Positions 28,863-39,638 of a DNA stretch of 64,000 bases are shown here, piece after piece. Both the position numbers and the translations under genes were made by a program. Position 1 is the first letter of the stretch; each line of letters begins with the position of its first letter. The DNA comes from Leptospira selangorensis. Lineage in GTDB: Bacteria > Spirochaetota > Leptospiria > Leptospirales > Leptospiraceae. The notes below the pieces were generated by a model that did no database searches, was not told the origin of the DNA, and saw only the letters and a list, made by a program, of their open reading frames with translations. The DNA lies in contig NZ_RQES01000005.1 of the NCBI RefSeq assembly GCF_004769405.1, positions 682,001 to 746,000 on the forward strand, given 5' to 3'.

Positions 28863-31800
28863 TTGAAGCTTTCCGAGGTTTCTATTCGCAATCCAATTTT
28901 CGCATGGATGATGATGGCTGCTATCATCCTGCTGGGAAGTATCGGCTTCTCCCGTATGGGTCTTTCTCAGATGCCGGACGTGGACTTCCCGATCGTAAAC
29001 GTTACTCTTACTTTGACTGGTGCAAATGCTCAGGTCATGGAGACGGACGTAGTTGATCCAATCGAAGAAGTTCTGATGACAGTCCAAGGTGTGGTAGAAG
29101 TTCGTTCCGTTTCTACCGATGGTTCTGCCACGATCACTGTGGAGTTGGAACTCAAACGTGATGTGGATGTTGCCGTCCAAGAGATCCAAACTAAGATTGC
29201 ACAGGTAAGTAATAAACTCCCGGACGATTTGGATCCAGCGGTCATCATGAAGTCGAATCCGGACGATCAACCGATTATCTGGGTTACCTTAACTGCTACC
29301 AATAGGAGTGAACAAGAGAAGATGGTCTTCGTTAAGACCAGACTCAAGGACAGGTTCCAAGAAGTTCCGGGAGTGGGGGAAATCATCCTGGGCGGTTATG
29401 TAGACCGGACCATCAATGTGTTTTTAGATCCTATCCGTCTTTTGAGAGCGGAACTTACTGTTAATGATATCATTAATACATTAACGGAACAGAATATAGA
29501 AGTTCCTTCAGGAAGAGTTCAGAATAAGACTTCGGAAGTTTCCTTAAGAGCAGTAGGGGACGTTCCAACTGTAGAACAATTTTCTAATATATACATCAAC
29601 TCCAGAAGTGGTGCAGCAATGTTTCGCCCGGTCCGCTTAAGAGAAGTTGCGAAGATTGAAGACGGTCTCGACGAGATCAGAAGAATTTCTAGATTTAACG
29701 GAGTTTCTTCCGTCGGTTTAGGGATCAAGAAGATCAAAGGTGCAAACGCTGTAGAAGTCGGCGACATGGTGAAGGCTAAGTTAGAAGAACTTAGGCCGAC
29801 TCTTCCTCCCGGGTTCGAACTGAATATTTCAAATGATAATACTACTTTTATTAGAGATTCCGTTCACGAATTAGTTTTTACTCTCATACTTTCTGCAGTG
29901 CTTACGGGAATCGTATGTAGATTGTTCTTAGGAAATTGGAGTAGTACTTGGAACGTTCTTCTTGCAATTCCTACTTCCGTGATGGGAACGTTTTTGATCC
30001 TGTATTTTGCAGGTTTTACATTAAACACATTCACATTACTCGGTCTTTCTTTGGCGACAGGTATCGTTGTCGATGATGCCATCATGGTCTTGGAGAATAT
30101 CAGTAGGCATAGAGAATCCGGAAAAACCTGGTTCCAAGCATCATTGGATGGAGCCTCCGAGATCAGATTTGCTGCATTAGCCGCTACACTTGCTATTATC
30201 GCGATCTTCCTCCCGGTTGCGTTTATGTCCGGGATCATTGGTCGTTACTTCTTGGAATTCGGAGTTACAGTTTCCGTAGCAGTCGCTCTTTCTCTTTTTG
30301 AAGCATTGAGCTTTACTCCAATGAGAGCTTCTCGTTATAGAGAAAGTAAAGAAGCACAGAAAAAACAAAAATCAAAATCTCCGTTTACCTTACCTGCTGA
30401 TACATTCTTTACCAAACTAAAGAATACAGCAGATCGTTTTTCCTTCTTCAAAAGAATGGATCCGGTCATTGAGAACTTTCTACAATTCTCAGAAAGGGTT
30501 TATGGTAGAGTTTTAGAATTTGTAATTCGTAAACCCGGAACTGTGATCGTTTCTTCCGTTCTATTCTTCGCATTCTCACTTATCTTCCTAGTTTTACTCA
30601 AGAAGGAGTTCATTCCTCCTCAGGATATGGGAAGATTTATCGTCCGAGCAAAGATGCCGATCGGTTCTTCTATCATTCGCACGGATGAAGCAATGAAGAA
30701 GGTGGAGGGCTATCTTAGCTCTCGCCCTATCGTAGAAAAATATATGAGCAATATCGGAGGAATGGGAGGTACCGAATCCAACACCGGTATGTTCTTCGTT
30801 ACCATGAAGGAAATGGGACATCGTCCTAAAAGTAAAAAAACAGGAAGAGAGATCACTCAGTCGGAAGTATTTGGTGAGCTCAGAAAAGATCTGAAAGAGC
30901 TTGTGCCTGAAGCGAAGTTTTCCGTCCAAGATCTTTCTCAAAGAGGTTTCAGTCCCGGCCGAGGTTATCCTGTCGAGTTGGTTTTGACCGGACCTGATTG
31001 GGCAACACTTGCAAAACTTTCGGATTCTATCCGAGAAAAATTAGATTCTTCTAAAACGATTTTGGATATTGATACGGACTATGTTTCCGGACAACCTGAA
31101 GTCAAAATTCTACCAAACAGAGAAGCAGCCGCAGTCCGCGGTGTGAGTATGGCAAACATCGGAAATACGATCGGGCCTTTGATGGGAGGACGTAACGTAA
31201 GTCGTTTTACTGAGAATGGTAGAAGTTTTGATGTTCGGGTCAAGATCGACAAAGACCAAGGAGAGAGCACTGATATCATTCCGAATATAGGTGTTAGAAA
31301 CACTTACGGAGAGATTGTTCGTTTGAAAGATGTTTTGGTCCTCCAGGCAACCAACACTCTCAAAAATATCACTAGAGTAAACAGAGATAGATCCATTAAA
31401 ATTTTCGGAAACCCTCCTAAGGAAAAAGGACAAACTTGGGCAACGAGCGAAGCAATTCGGATAGCAAAAGAAATGCTTCCGGAAGGTTATCATGTGGAAG
31501 TTACCGGTTCCGCAAAAACGGCTTCCGATTCGCAATCCAGTTTATCAGGTGCTTTGATCTTAGGGATTATAATGTCATTTATGATCTTGGCGAGCCAGTT
31601 CAATAGTTTGAAACAACCTTTCTATATTCTTCTTTCCATGCCTTTCAGTTTTTCTGGCGCGTTAATCGCTCTTTGGATAGCGGGGCAGTCCTTCAATATG
31701 TATAGCTTTATAGGATTGATACTACTCCTGGGACTAGTTAAGAAGAACTCAATTCTTCTAGTAGAATTCGTGAATCATGTTAGAAGTGAAGGGAAGAATA

Positions 31801-32045
31801 TTGCCGATGCGATCCGGATCGGTTGTCCTGTCCGTTTAAGGCCTGTGCTGATGACCACATTCTCTTCGATTGCAGCCGCTATACCTCCTGCTTTGGCATT
31901 GGGCCCAGGAGCGGAAACTAGGATCCCAATGGCGATCACTATCTTGGGTGGTTTGATCGTTTCTACTTTAATTACTTTAGTGGTCGTTCCAGCCGCTTAT
32001 TATCTTATGGAAAATGAGAAAGATGAAGTACGTAGATACTCTTAA
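28863..32045 (+). CDS. RND-family efflux pump inner-membrane subunit (HAE1-like)
   Basis: A proton-driven exporter of 1060 residues. It starts at TTG 28863 with AGAGG nine bases upstream and the usual N-terminus MKLSEVSIRNPIFAWMMM. Twelve membrane segments and two large periplasmic loops follow the RND pattern. The proton-relay acids are in LATGIVVDDAIMVLENI near residue 405, and the second half has YSFIGLILLLGLVKKNSILL. The substrate could be drugs, bile salts or lipids. The outer-membrane factor overlaps its 3' end, but no periplasmic adaptor (HlyD/AcrA type) is adjacent, so the adaptor must be elsewhere. Confidence 0.95.
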   Translation: MKLSEVSIRNPIFAWMMMAAIILLGSIGFSRMGLSQMPDVDFPIVNVTLTLTGANAQVMETDVVDPIEEVLMTVQGVVEVRSVSTDGSATITVELELKRDVDVAVQEIQTKIAQVSNKLPDDLDPAVIMKSNPDDQPIIWVTLTATNRSEQEKMVFVKTRLKDRFQEVPGVGEIILGGYVDRTINVFLDPIRLLRAELTVNDIINTLTEQNIEVPSGRVQNKTSEVSLRAVGDVPTVEQFSNIYINSRSGAAMFRPVRLREVAKIEDGLDEIRRISRFNGVSSVGLGIKKIKGANAVEVGDMVKAKLEELRPTLPPGFELNISNDNTTFIRDSVHELVFTLILSAVLTGIVCRLFLGNWSSTWNVLLAIPTSVMGTFLILYFAGFTLNTFTLLGLSLATGIVVDDAIMVLENISRHRESGKTWFQASLDGASEIRFAALAATLAIIAIFLPVAFMSGIIGRYFLEFGVTVSVAVALSLFEALSFTPMRASRYRESKEAQKKQKSKSPFTLPADTFFTKLKNTADRFSFFKRMDPVIENFLQFSERVYGRVLEFVIRKPGTVIVSSVLFFAFSLIFLVLLKKEFIPPQDMGRFIVRAKMPIGSSIIRTDEAMKKVEGYLSSRPIVEKYMSNIGGMGGTESNTGMFFVTMKEMGHRPKSKKTGREITQSEVFGELRKDLKELVPEAKFSVQDLSQRGFSPGRGYPVELVLTGPDWATLAKLSDSIREKLDSSKTILDIDTDYVSGQPEVKILPNREAAAVRGVSMANIGNTIGPLMGGRNVSRFTENGRSFDVRVKIDKDQGESTDIIPNIGVRNTYGEIVRLKDVLVLQATNTLKNITRVNRDRSIKIFGNPPKEKGQTWATSEAIRIAKEMLPEGYHVEVTGSAKTASDSQSSLSGALILGIIMSFMILASQFNSLKQPFYILLSMPFSFSGALIALWIAGQSFNMYSFIGLILLLGLVKKNSILLVEFVNHVRSEGKNIADAIRIGCPVRLRPVLMTTFSSIAAAIPPALALGPGAETRIPMAITILGGLIVSTLITLVVVPAAYYLMENEKDEVRRYS

Positions 32046-33498
32046 TAATTATAGAAAAATAATATTATCTATTCTTACCTGTTCTCTTGTTTGGGGATGC
32101 GCTTCCAGCCCGGAAGTAAAAGTCGCAGACGGAGTGGTGGAAGAAAGTTTAAAAAATATAACAGGGATTACTACCCAGGATGTAGAAAAAACAGTCTCGA
32201 AAGATACATTCGGTCTGGACGATCTTTATATTCTTGCTGTAGAAAGAACGGAAAGGATCGCGCTTAAGAACGAAGCGACAGAACAGGCTTTAGCGCAGAA
32301 GGACAAGGCATTCGCAGGTTTTATGCCGACTCTTTCTTATGTGTTCAACAAGTTCTATTCTATTCCTGGTCATACACAACAACCTTCTATAGTAGATAAT
32401 TATAAAACATATAAGGCAATCCAAAGCGGAGATCCTCTCAGTTTATTACCTTCTTCCAGTTCGGGAAGTAGTCTTCCTCCAACTGTGGGAGCGGGTTCTC
32501 GTTTATTACTCAGTATTCCTCTCTCTGCGGGACTGGCTTCCTACCAAGATTACAGAGCTTCTAAAAATCTAGCCGAGCAAAGAAGGTTAGAGGCAAAACA
32601 TGAAGCAGGCAGAATGTACCTGGAGATCGCACAGGCCTATTTCAACTTTTTACAATTGGAAGAAAGTGTAAAAATTTCCCAAGAAGCTTATGAATTGAAC
32701 CAAGACTCTTTGCAGGAAAGAAAAAGAATGTATGCAGTAGGAAGGATCATGAGATCCGACCTTCTGAATTCGGAAACTAGTCTTTCCAATGCGGAAGCAG
32801 TTCTTGCAGATGCAAAATTCCAATTAGAGCAAGTGCGCATCACATTGGCGACTATGGTGGGTTATGAAAAACCTATCTCTGTCGCAGGATTCAAGGCCGA
32901 ATTGGAGCCGATCCCGACAGGTATGGAGCCGGAAGAATATTTAGCAAAAAGATACGATGTTCTTTCTACCTATCAAAGTGTTAAGGTGGCGGAAGCGCAA
33001 AAGGATAAGGCTTGGGTGGGCTTTGCTCCTACTATTGCATTAAATAATTATTATTCTCTTCCTTATCCTGGCCAGACACATTCCAAAGATATTACTGCTC
33101 AGTTGCAGATTACGATGCCTTTAACACCATTCTCTCAAATGGCAGATTTAAGAGCGGCAGATTCCGCAAAAAAACAGGCAAAATTAACCGCTTCTCAAAC
33201 TAGAAGGATAGCTACTCAAGAGATCCGTAATGCTTTCGAAAGTTTTAAGAATTCCCAAAAGATATTGGGGATCTATCAAAAAGCATTCGTATCTGCTCAA
33301 GAAACTTCTCAAAGCCAGGCAAGCGGTTATCGTTCCGGTAGAAATAGTAGGATAGAAGCGATTGCCTCTAGAATTGCGATGTTAAATGCAGAGATTACGT
33401 ATCGCAAAATGTTGCACCAACATTCTTTGAATCGTATTGCTTTGGGAGTTGCGATAGGAGAAATCCCGCATCTTCCGGGAGAAAAAAAAGAAGAATAA
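32014..33498 (+). CDS. TolC-like outer membrane efflux lipoprotein (OMF)
   Basis: A 494-residue outer-membrane factor. The signal peptide ends LVWGCASS, so it is lipid-anchored like OprM. Long amphipathic helices with the OEP repeat follow in two halves: AQAYFNFLQLEESVKISQEA and RMYAVGRIMRSDLLNSETSL in the first, and VAEAQKDKAWVGFAPTIALN with RIATQEIRNAFESFKNSQK in the second. The start lies inside the RND gene (32-bp overlap from 32014; 32023 is an alternative ATG), so the pair is translationally coupled. It would form the exit duct for the RND pump. A terminator follows. Confidence 0.93.
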   Translation: MRKMKYVDTLNNYRKIILSILTCSLVWGCASSPEVKVADGVVEESLKNITGITTQDVEKTVSKDTFGLDDLYILAVERTERIALKNEATEQALAQKDKAFAGFMPTLSYVFNKFYSIPGHTQQPSIVDNYKTYKAIQSGDPLSLLPSSSSGSSLPPTVGAGSRLLLSIPLSAGLASYQDYRASKNLAEQRRLEAKHEAGRMYLEIAQAYFNFLQLEESVKISQEAYELNQDSLQERKRMYAVGRIMRSDLLNSETSLSNAEAVLADAKFQLEQVRITLATMVGYEKPISVAGFKAELEPIPTGMEPEEYLAKRYDVLSTYQSVKVAEAQKDKAWVGFAPTIALNNYYSLPYPGQTHSKDITAQLQITMPLTPFSQMADLRAADSAKKQAKLTASQTRRIATQEIRNAFESFKNSQKILGIYQKAFVSAQETSQSQASGYRSGRNSRIEAIASRIAMLNAEITYRKMLHQHSLNRIALGVAIGEIPHLPGEKKEE

Positions 33499-33499
33499 A

Positions 33500-33530
33500 A
33501 AAACGGCCGACGATTGCCGGCCGTTCTACT
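33500..33530. terminator. Bidirectional rho-independent terminator
   Basis: AACGGCCG (33502-33509) and CGGCCGTT (33518-33525) form the stem, flanked by A7 on the left and a T-rich tract on the right. It lies between the convergent OMF and acyl-CoA dehydrogenase genes. Confidence 0.85.
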
Positions 33531-33532
33531 TT

Positions 33533-35296
<1,764 letters not shown>

Positions 35297-35551
35297 ATGT
35301 ATGCTCCCTGTCGCTTAAGGCCTTTAGGTGTACTGCTTTATTAAGCTTGTGTCAAGTAATACCTTATACTTCTTATTTTGAATAGATACTTTGGTTTGTA
35401 ATACGAACAAAGAAGAAGGAACCGAACAGGTGTTTGGAACAATGTTTGAGCTTTACAACTCGAACAATTTACAATAATTTAACTCTTTAATACCGCGGTT
35501 TAAAAGTAACTTTTTCGGTTAAAAATCGAAGTATCCGACGAGGATAAAATC

Positions 35552-36052
35552 ATGAATAAAATCGGGCTAGGTATCGGTTTTTTATATTTATTAGGAATCG
35601 TTTTGTCAGGATGTTCCGAATCTGTAGGAGCTCCAAAAGAGAAGAAAGGAGGTAAGATGAAATACGAAGTGCAAAAATCGGAAGAAGAATGGAAAAAAGT
35701 CCTAAGTGCGGATCAATACCGGATCATCAGAGAAAAAGGAACGGAAAGAGCGTTTACCGGAGAATATTATTATAATAAGGAAAAAGGAAAATATCTTTGT
35801 GCTGCCTGCGGTGCCGAATTATTCAGCTCGGACACTAAGTATGAATCCGGAAGCGGCTGGCCTTCTTTTTATAAACCTGCAGCGGACAAGTCGGTCCAAT
35901 CCGAAACGGATACAAGTCATGGAATGACTCGCACAGAAGTTATGTGTGCCAGATGTGGAGGACATTTAGGACATGTATTTCCTGATGGGCCTGAGCCGAC
36001 CGGACTTAGATATTGTATCAATTCGGCTTCTTTAAAATTTAAAAAAGATTAA
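35552..36052 (+). CDS. msrB: Peptide-methionine (R)-S-oxide reductase, lipoprotein form
   Basis: Repairs oxidised methionine R-sulphoxide. 166 residues: a lipoprotein signal ending [10 protein letters not shown], then the MsrB domain. Two CXXC zinc pairs are visible (CAACGAELF and [12 protein letters not shown]), together with SGSGWPSFY and the catalytic Cys in [13 protein letters not shown]. The signal peptide suggests action in the periplasm or outer envelope rather than cytoplasm. An ATG at 35658, with AGGAGG upstream, could also start a shorter cytosolic form. The PEP-mutase-like gene begins 15 bp downstream. Confidence 0.94.
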   Translation: MNKIGLGIGFLYLLGIVLSGCSESVGAPKEKKGGKMKYEVQKSEEEWKKVLSADQYRIIREKGTERAFTGEYYYNKEKGKYLCAACGAELFSSDTKYESGSGWPSFYKPAADKSVQSETDTSHGMTRTEVMCARCGGHLGHVFPDGPEPTGLRYCINSASLKFKKD

Positions 36053-36067
36053 TATTCAAAGGAAAGC

Positions 36068-36913
36068 ATGGCTTCTGCTCAAAAACAATTAGGCGAAATA
36101 TTCCGAAATCTACATTCAAAAGATATCTTCGTCATGCCTAACGCATGGGACGCGGGAAGTGCTCGTATGTTGGCAGGTGCAGGATATTCTGCGATTGGGA
36201 CTACAAGCGCCGGTATCGCTTTCGCGGCAGGGTTACCGGATCACCAGATCATGAGTAAAGAAGACATGCTCTCCGAAGTAAAATCCATAGTGGATTCCAT
36301 AGGACTTCCGGTAAGTGCAGATCTGGAAGGTGGTTATGGGATCCAACCTTCTCAAGTGGCAGAAACCGTAAAACAAGCGATCGGGATTGGAGTGGTCGGC
36401 TGTAATATAGAAGATCTGAGTGGAGATCCTTCTTCTCCTTTGTTAGATATCAAACTTGCTACGGAAAGAATTTCTGCGATCAGAAATGTCGCAGACCAAA
36501 CTGGAATTCCATTTACGCTCACTGCAAGAACGGATGCCTTCTTAACCAATCATCCGAATGCAATGGAAGAAGCGATCACTCGTTGTAATTCCTATAGAGA
36601 AGCGGGAGCAGATTGTCTTTTTATACCCGGGATTGGAGATCCACAAACGATAGGCACATTAGTACGTTCTATCAATGGTCCGTTAAATGTGGTCATGGGT
36701 TTAAGTCATAACCAACTTACTGTTGAGGAATTGAGATCACTTGGAGTCCGAAGAATTAGTATAGGTGGAAGTCTTGCAAGGGCCTGTTTTCATCTGATCA
36801 GACAGGCCGCGCTCGAGATCAAGAACTCAGGCACATTCACCTATGCAGATCATCAGTATTCTCATAAAGAATTATGCGATTTTTTTGCGGAATATGAGGC
36901 CAAAACGAAATGA
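36068..36913 (+). CDS. Isocitrate lyase/PEP mutase-family protein
   Basis: A 281-residue TIM-barrel enzyme of the ICL/PEPM superfamily. Recognised segments are VMPNAWDAGSARMLAGAGYS near residue 22, PVSADLEGGYG near 80, CNIEDLSGD near 108 (metal-binding Glu/Asp) and FTLTARTDAFL near 150. The usual lyase KKCGH signature is not present; the family includes methylisocitrate lyase, oxaloacetate decarboxylase and C-P bond enzymes. The reaction is therefore uncertain; C-C bond cleavage of a 2-hydroxy or 2-oxo acid is a fair guess. It is in a likely operon with msrB, 15 bp upstream. Confidence 0.85.
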   Translation: MASAQKQLGEIFRNLHSKDIFVMPNAWDAGSARMLAGAGYSAIGTTSAGIAFAAGLPDHQIMSKEDMLSEVKSIVDSIGLPVSADLEGGYGIQPSQVAETVKQAIGIGVVGCNIEDLSGDPSSPLLDIKLATERISAIRNVADQTGIPFTLTARTDAFLTNHPNAMEEAITRCNSYREAGADCLFIPGIGDPQTIGTLVRSINGPLNVVMGLSHNQLTVEELRSLGVRRISIGGSLARACFHLIRQAALEIKNSGTFTYADHQYSHKELCDFFAEYEAKTK

Positions 36914-37021
36914 CATTCTTCCATATTTCATGGAGTAGAAGGGCATAAAATTCTGTTTGCGCCTCGGGGCTGAGAATGGATTCTACCGTAGGGCGGGATA
37001 TTCGCCCGCGGCAGAAACTGA

Positions 37022-37918
37022 ATGAAGAGAGACCATCTTACTTACCTTCCCGAAAAAGGGAATATCCGTCCTGTTATCGTACAACATTTAGCCGAGATCT
37101 ATCACCATATATATTATTTTTTCTGTCATATCCTGGGGATCTTTATAGAACTTCCGGATCATACCGAGGGATATAAACGCCCTATCGTATGTGTTTCCGG
37201 ATTTTTGGGAAGAGGTCTGACTTGGACCGCGATGCGCAAACATCTGATCTCTCTTGGTCATCCGGTTTATGTAGTTCCACTCGGTTTCCAAACCGGAAAT
37301 ATCCGTAAAAAAAGTAAGATACTTGAGAATTTCTTAATAGAGAAGAACATAAAAGACTGTTATCTGATCTGTCACTCTATGGGAGGACTCATCGCTGCAG
37401 GTTTAAGTTATAAAGGAAGAGATCGGGTCCGAAAAATTTTCGTGGTAGGGTCTCCTATGCATGGAACTTATATGGCATACCTTGCTCCAATTTTCCCTTG
37501 CACCTGGCAGATGATGCCCGGATCCAAATTGGTGAAGGAAGTTGTAGAAACTTATTCAAAATTTCATAATGTACAAGCAGTATTTACAAAGGGAGAAGGT
37601 ATCGTCCGTCCTTGGGAAAGTGCCACTCTCGGACATTTTGATGATGTAGAGATCCCCGAATACGGACATTTGAATTTATATTTAGGACCACTAGGAATAG
37701 AATGCCTTGGCTCTTTAGTCACTTCGGAAGAGAAGAAAGATCCACTTCCAATTAAACAAAAACCGGTCGTCAAGGAAGATGTGAAGAAGGAAACAGTTGC
37801 CTCCGCTCCTTCTAAAAAAGTTTCCCCTAAAACTGCTGCGACTAAAAAAACAAGTCCTGCTAAAAAGAAAACTGCTAAGCCGGCTCCTAAAAAAGCAAAA
37901 CCTAAGAAGAAACGTTAG
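37022..37918 (+). CDS. Lipase-like alpha/beta hydrolase with lysine-rich tail
   Basis: A 298-residue protein. An alpha/beta hydrolase domain fills about residues 1-230: [18 protein letters not shown] (oxyanion region), the nucleophile elbow [16 protein letters not shown] (Ser of HSMGG), and a candidate His in [13 protein letters not shown]. The N-terminal part has a hydrophobic stretch ([18 protein letters not shown]) but no clear signal peptide. The last 60 residues are a low-complexity tail of Lys, Ala, Pro, Ser and Thr, like histone-H1-type tails. The tail could bind nucleic acid or acidic lipid headgroups; this is inference. It is followed after 9 bp by a convergent gene. Confidence 0.82.
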   Translation: MKRDHLTYLPEKGNIRPVIVQHLAEIYHHIYYFFCHILGIFIELPDHTEGYKRPIVCVSGFLGRGLTWTAMRKHLISLGHPVYVVPLGFQTGNIRKKSKILENFLIEKNIKDCYLICHSMGGLIAAGLSYKGRDRVRKIFVVGSPMHGTYMAYLAPIFPCTWQMMPGSKLVKEVVETYSKFHNVQAVFTKGEGIVRPWESATLGHFDDVEIPEYGHLNLYLGPLGIECLGSLVTSEEKKDPLPIKQKPVVKEDVKKETVASAPSKKVSPKTAATKKTSPAKKKTAKPAPKKAKPKKKR

Positions 37919-37927
37919 ACTTCTTTA

Positions 37928-39502
37928 TTATTTCGGCGGGAAATACGTAAGAGATTTTCCGCCGGAGTCCCATTTTCTTGTTCCTGCTCCCCACACAGTA
38001 ATCGAATTCTTTTCAGAAGTGAAACTTGTTGTCCCGTCCGGAAACACATTCACTTGATACTTTGGAGTTTCTAATCTATAAGTCCCATTCTTGAAAAGAT
38101 AAACTCTTTCCTTTCTGGGAGATTGGAACACACCTTCTACCTTACCTTTCAAAGATTCTATTTTCAAAGAAAAAGGGATCCTAATATCTGGAATGGAAGA
38201 AGGATCGGTAATATTCGTTAAGTCCGCAATCTCTACCGTTTTAAAAGAAGAAGCTTCCGAGGAGGTAAACGGTAAAGTAATTGTTCCGATAATTTCCCAT
38301 TCTAAAAACTTTGCAGGAAGATCTTTTGATTCGTTATCCAAGTGGTTCGATAGATCCGATTGCAATTTGGAAACACTAGAATTGAGAACCGATTTTAATG
38401 CGGAGTCTATACTTTCTCCCTCGCATGTTTTATCCCAAAGATCTTTAATCTTAGAATTCCCATATTTTTGAGAAATATAATACATTGCCAAAAATCCTGC
38501 GAGATACGGGTCCGATCTTTCTAATTGTAATTTTCCTTTTCTAAGAATAATATTTTCATAATATTCTCTGTATTTGGTTCCTTTATATTTTGGCCAACCA
38601 AATTGAGCTATAAATTCAGCGTGACCTTCCACAAGCCAATAGGGTTGAATAACGGGAGGTTGGTTTTTTCCGGTCCGAATTGTATTACATCTGATCTGCT
38701 GCATATGATGAGCAACCTCATGATATACCATGTGAGTAGGTTGAGTCGAATATTGATACCTTTTGATCTCAAGATCAGTATCTTCCGAGATCATATCTTT
38801 TTCAGAACTAGGGTCACAAAAACTGATCCCGTAAATCCCACCTCTACCTCCACTACACGCGATTCCGGCTAAATTATTAAATTCCCTGAAAGATTTCGCA
38901 TCTTGAAAAAATGCAACGAGTATCTTGGAGGAGGGGACAAGGTCGAAATCACTTTCCGCTTTTTTGAAAAAATCTTTAGTGGTTTTGGATTCCGTAAATG
39001 CATGAACAAAAAGTGAATTTTTAGGTTCGAACTCGAAATAAAAACGATCCTTTTCTTCCGAAAGTTTTCCGTATCTTCCCGGTTTAGTGAATCTGAAGAA
39101 TTTTTTCTCTGAGGCATTCTCGTATAAATATTCTAATCTACCTGCAACAGTATAAAAAGAAGCAGTAATCTGAGATTTGTCGGGAAAGGTAAGGACTTGT
39201 TCGGATTGACAGTTCGGACATTTTTTGGGCCAAGAATAGATCTTAATTCCATCTTTTTCTAATCCCCATTCTTCAGAAGATCGATGCATAAAACTAGTAC
39301 CGTCTTTCAAATCCCATTTATAAACTCCGGGGCTCCATTGATAAACAGTTCCGCCATCCGGACCTGTATAATGTCCAACTGCATTCGGAATTTTTAATGC
39401 AAAATCCTTCTCCGCCGGAAACGGGAATTTATCCAATTCTTCCCAACTGGAGGGGGGCGGTTTTCCAATTTGATAAAATAAACTTGGGAGAATTAGAGCC
39501 AT
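37928..39502 (-). CDS. Zinc metallopeptidase (HExxH), N-terminal region apparently frameshifted
   Basis: The visible frame gives 524 residues. A gluzincin-like active site is clear: MVYHEVAHHMQQIR (HEVAHH, near residue 258), with a downstream WLVEGHAEFIAQFG that supplies the third zinc ligand as Glu. The N-terminal section is beta-rich (HYTGPDGGTVYQWSPGVYKW), resembling MORN-type strands, and a CPNC pair is present. The annotated ATG at 39502 gives no signal peptide. Upstream, in the next frame, lies a good signal peptide starting at TTG 39596 with GGGAG eight bases before it. The two frames join if a run of six C (39452-39457) loses one base. The intact gene is thus probably 37928-39596 and secreted. 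Confidence 0.75.
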   Translation of the reverse strand: MALILPSLFYQIGKPPPSSWEELDKFPFPAEKDFALKIPNAVGHYTGPDGGTVYQWSPGVYKWDLKDGTSFMHRSSEEWGLEKDGIKIYSWPKKCPNCQSEQVLTFPDKSQITASFYTVAGRLEYLYENASEKKFFRFTKPGRYGKLSEEKDRFYFEFEPKNSLFVHAFTESKTTKDFFKKAESDFDLVPSSKILVAFFQDAKSFREFNNLAGIACSGGRGGIYGISFCDPSSEKDMISEDTDLEIKRYQYSTQPTHMVYHEVAHHMQQIRCNTIRTGKNQPPVIQPYWLVEGHAEFIAQFGWPKYKGTKYREYYENIILRKGKLQLERSDPYLAGFLAMYYISQKYGNSKIKDLWDKTCEGESIDSALKSVLNSSVSKLQSDLSNHLDNESKDLPAKFLEWEIIGTITLPFTSSEASSFKTVEIADLTNITDPSSIPDIRIPFSLKIESLKGKVEGVFQSPRKERVYLFKNGTYRLETPKYQVNVFPDGTTSFTSEKNSITVWGAGTRKWDSGGKSLTYFPPK

Positions 39503-39609
39503 TTACTAACTCCACTTTAGGCGCCTGGGCCTGTGCATAAAATGAAGAAGTAAAGATTAAAGTATAAAGAAAGATCTGAAAAACTTTTTGTCTCAATGTA
39601 TTATCTCCC
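39452..39609 (-). other. Out-of-frame signal peptide and C6 tract of the metallopeptidase
   Basis: Reading leftward from TTG 39596, the frame gives a basic N-terminus, a hydrophobic core (VFQIFLYTLIFTSSF) and a cleavage-like YAQAQA, then continues with KFILSNWKTAP until the C6 tract at 39452-39457. Removing one C lets it run into SSWEELDKFPFP of the peptidase frame. A ribosome site GGGAG lies at 39605-39609. This is either a sequencing or assembly error, a true null mutation, or a phase-variable tract. Confidence 0.7.
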
Positions 39610-39638
39610 AGCTTTTATCTTAGAAGAGACGAAATAAA

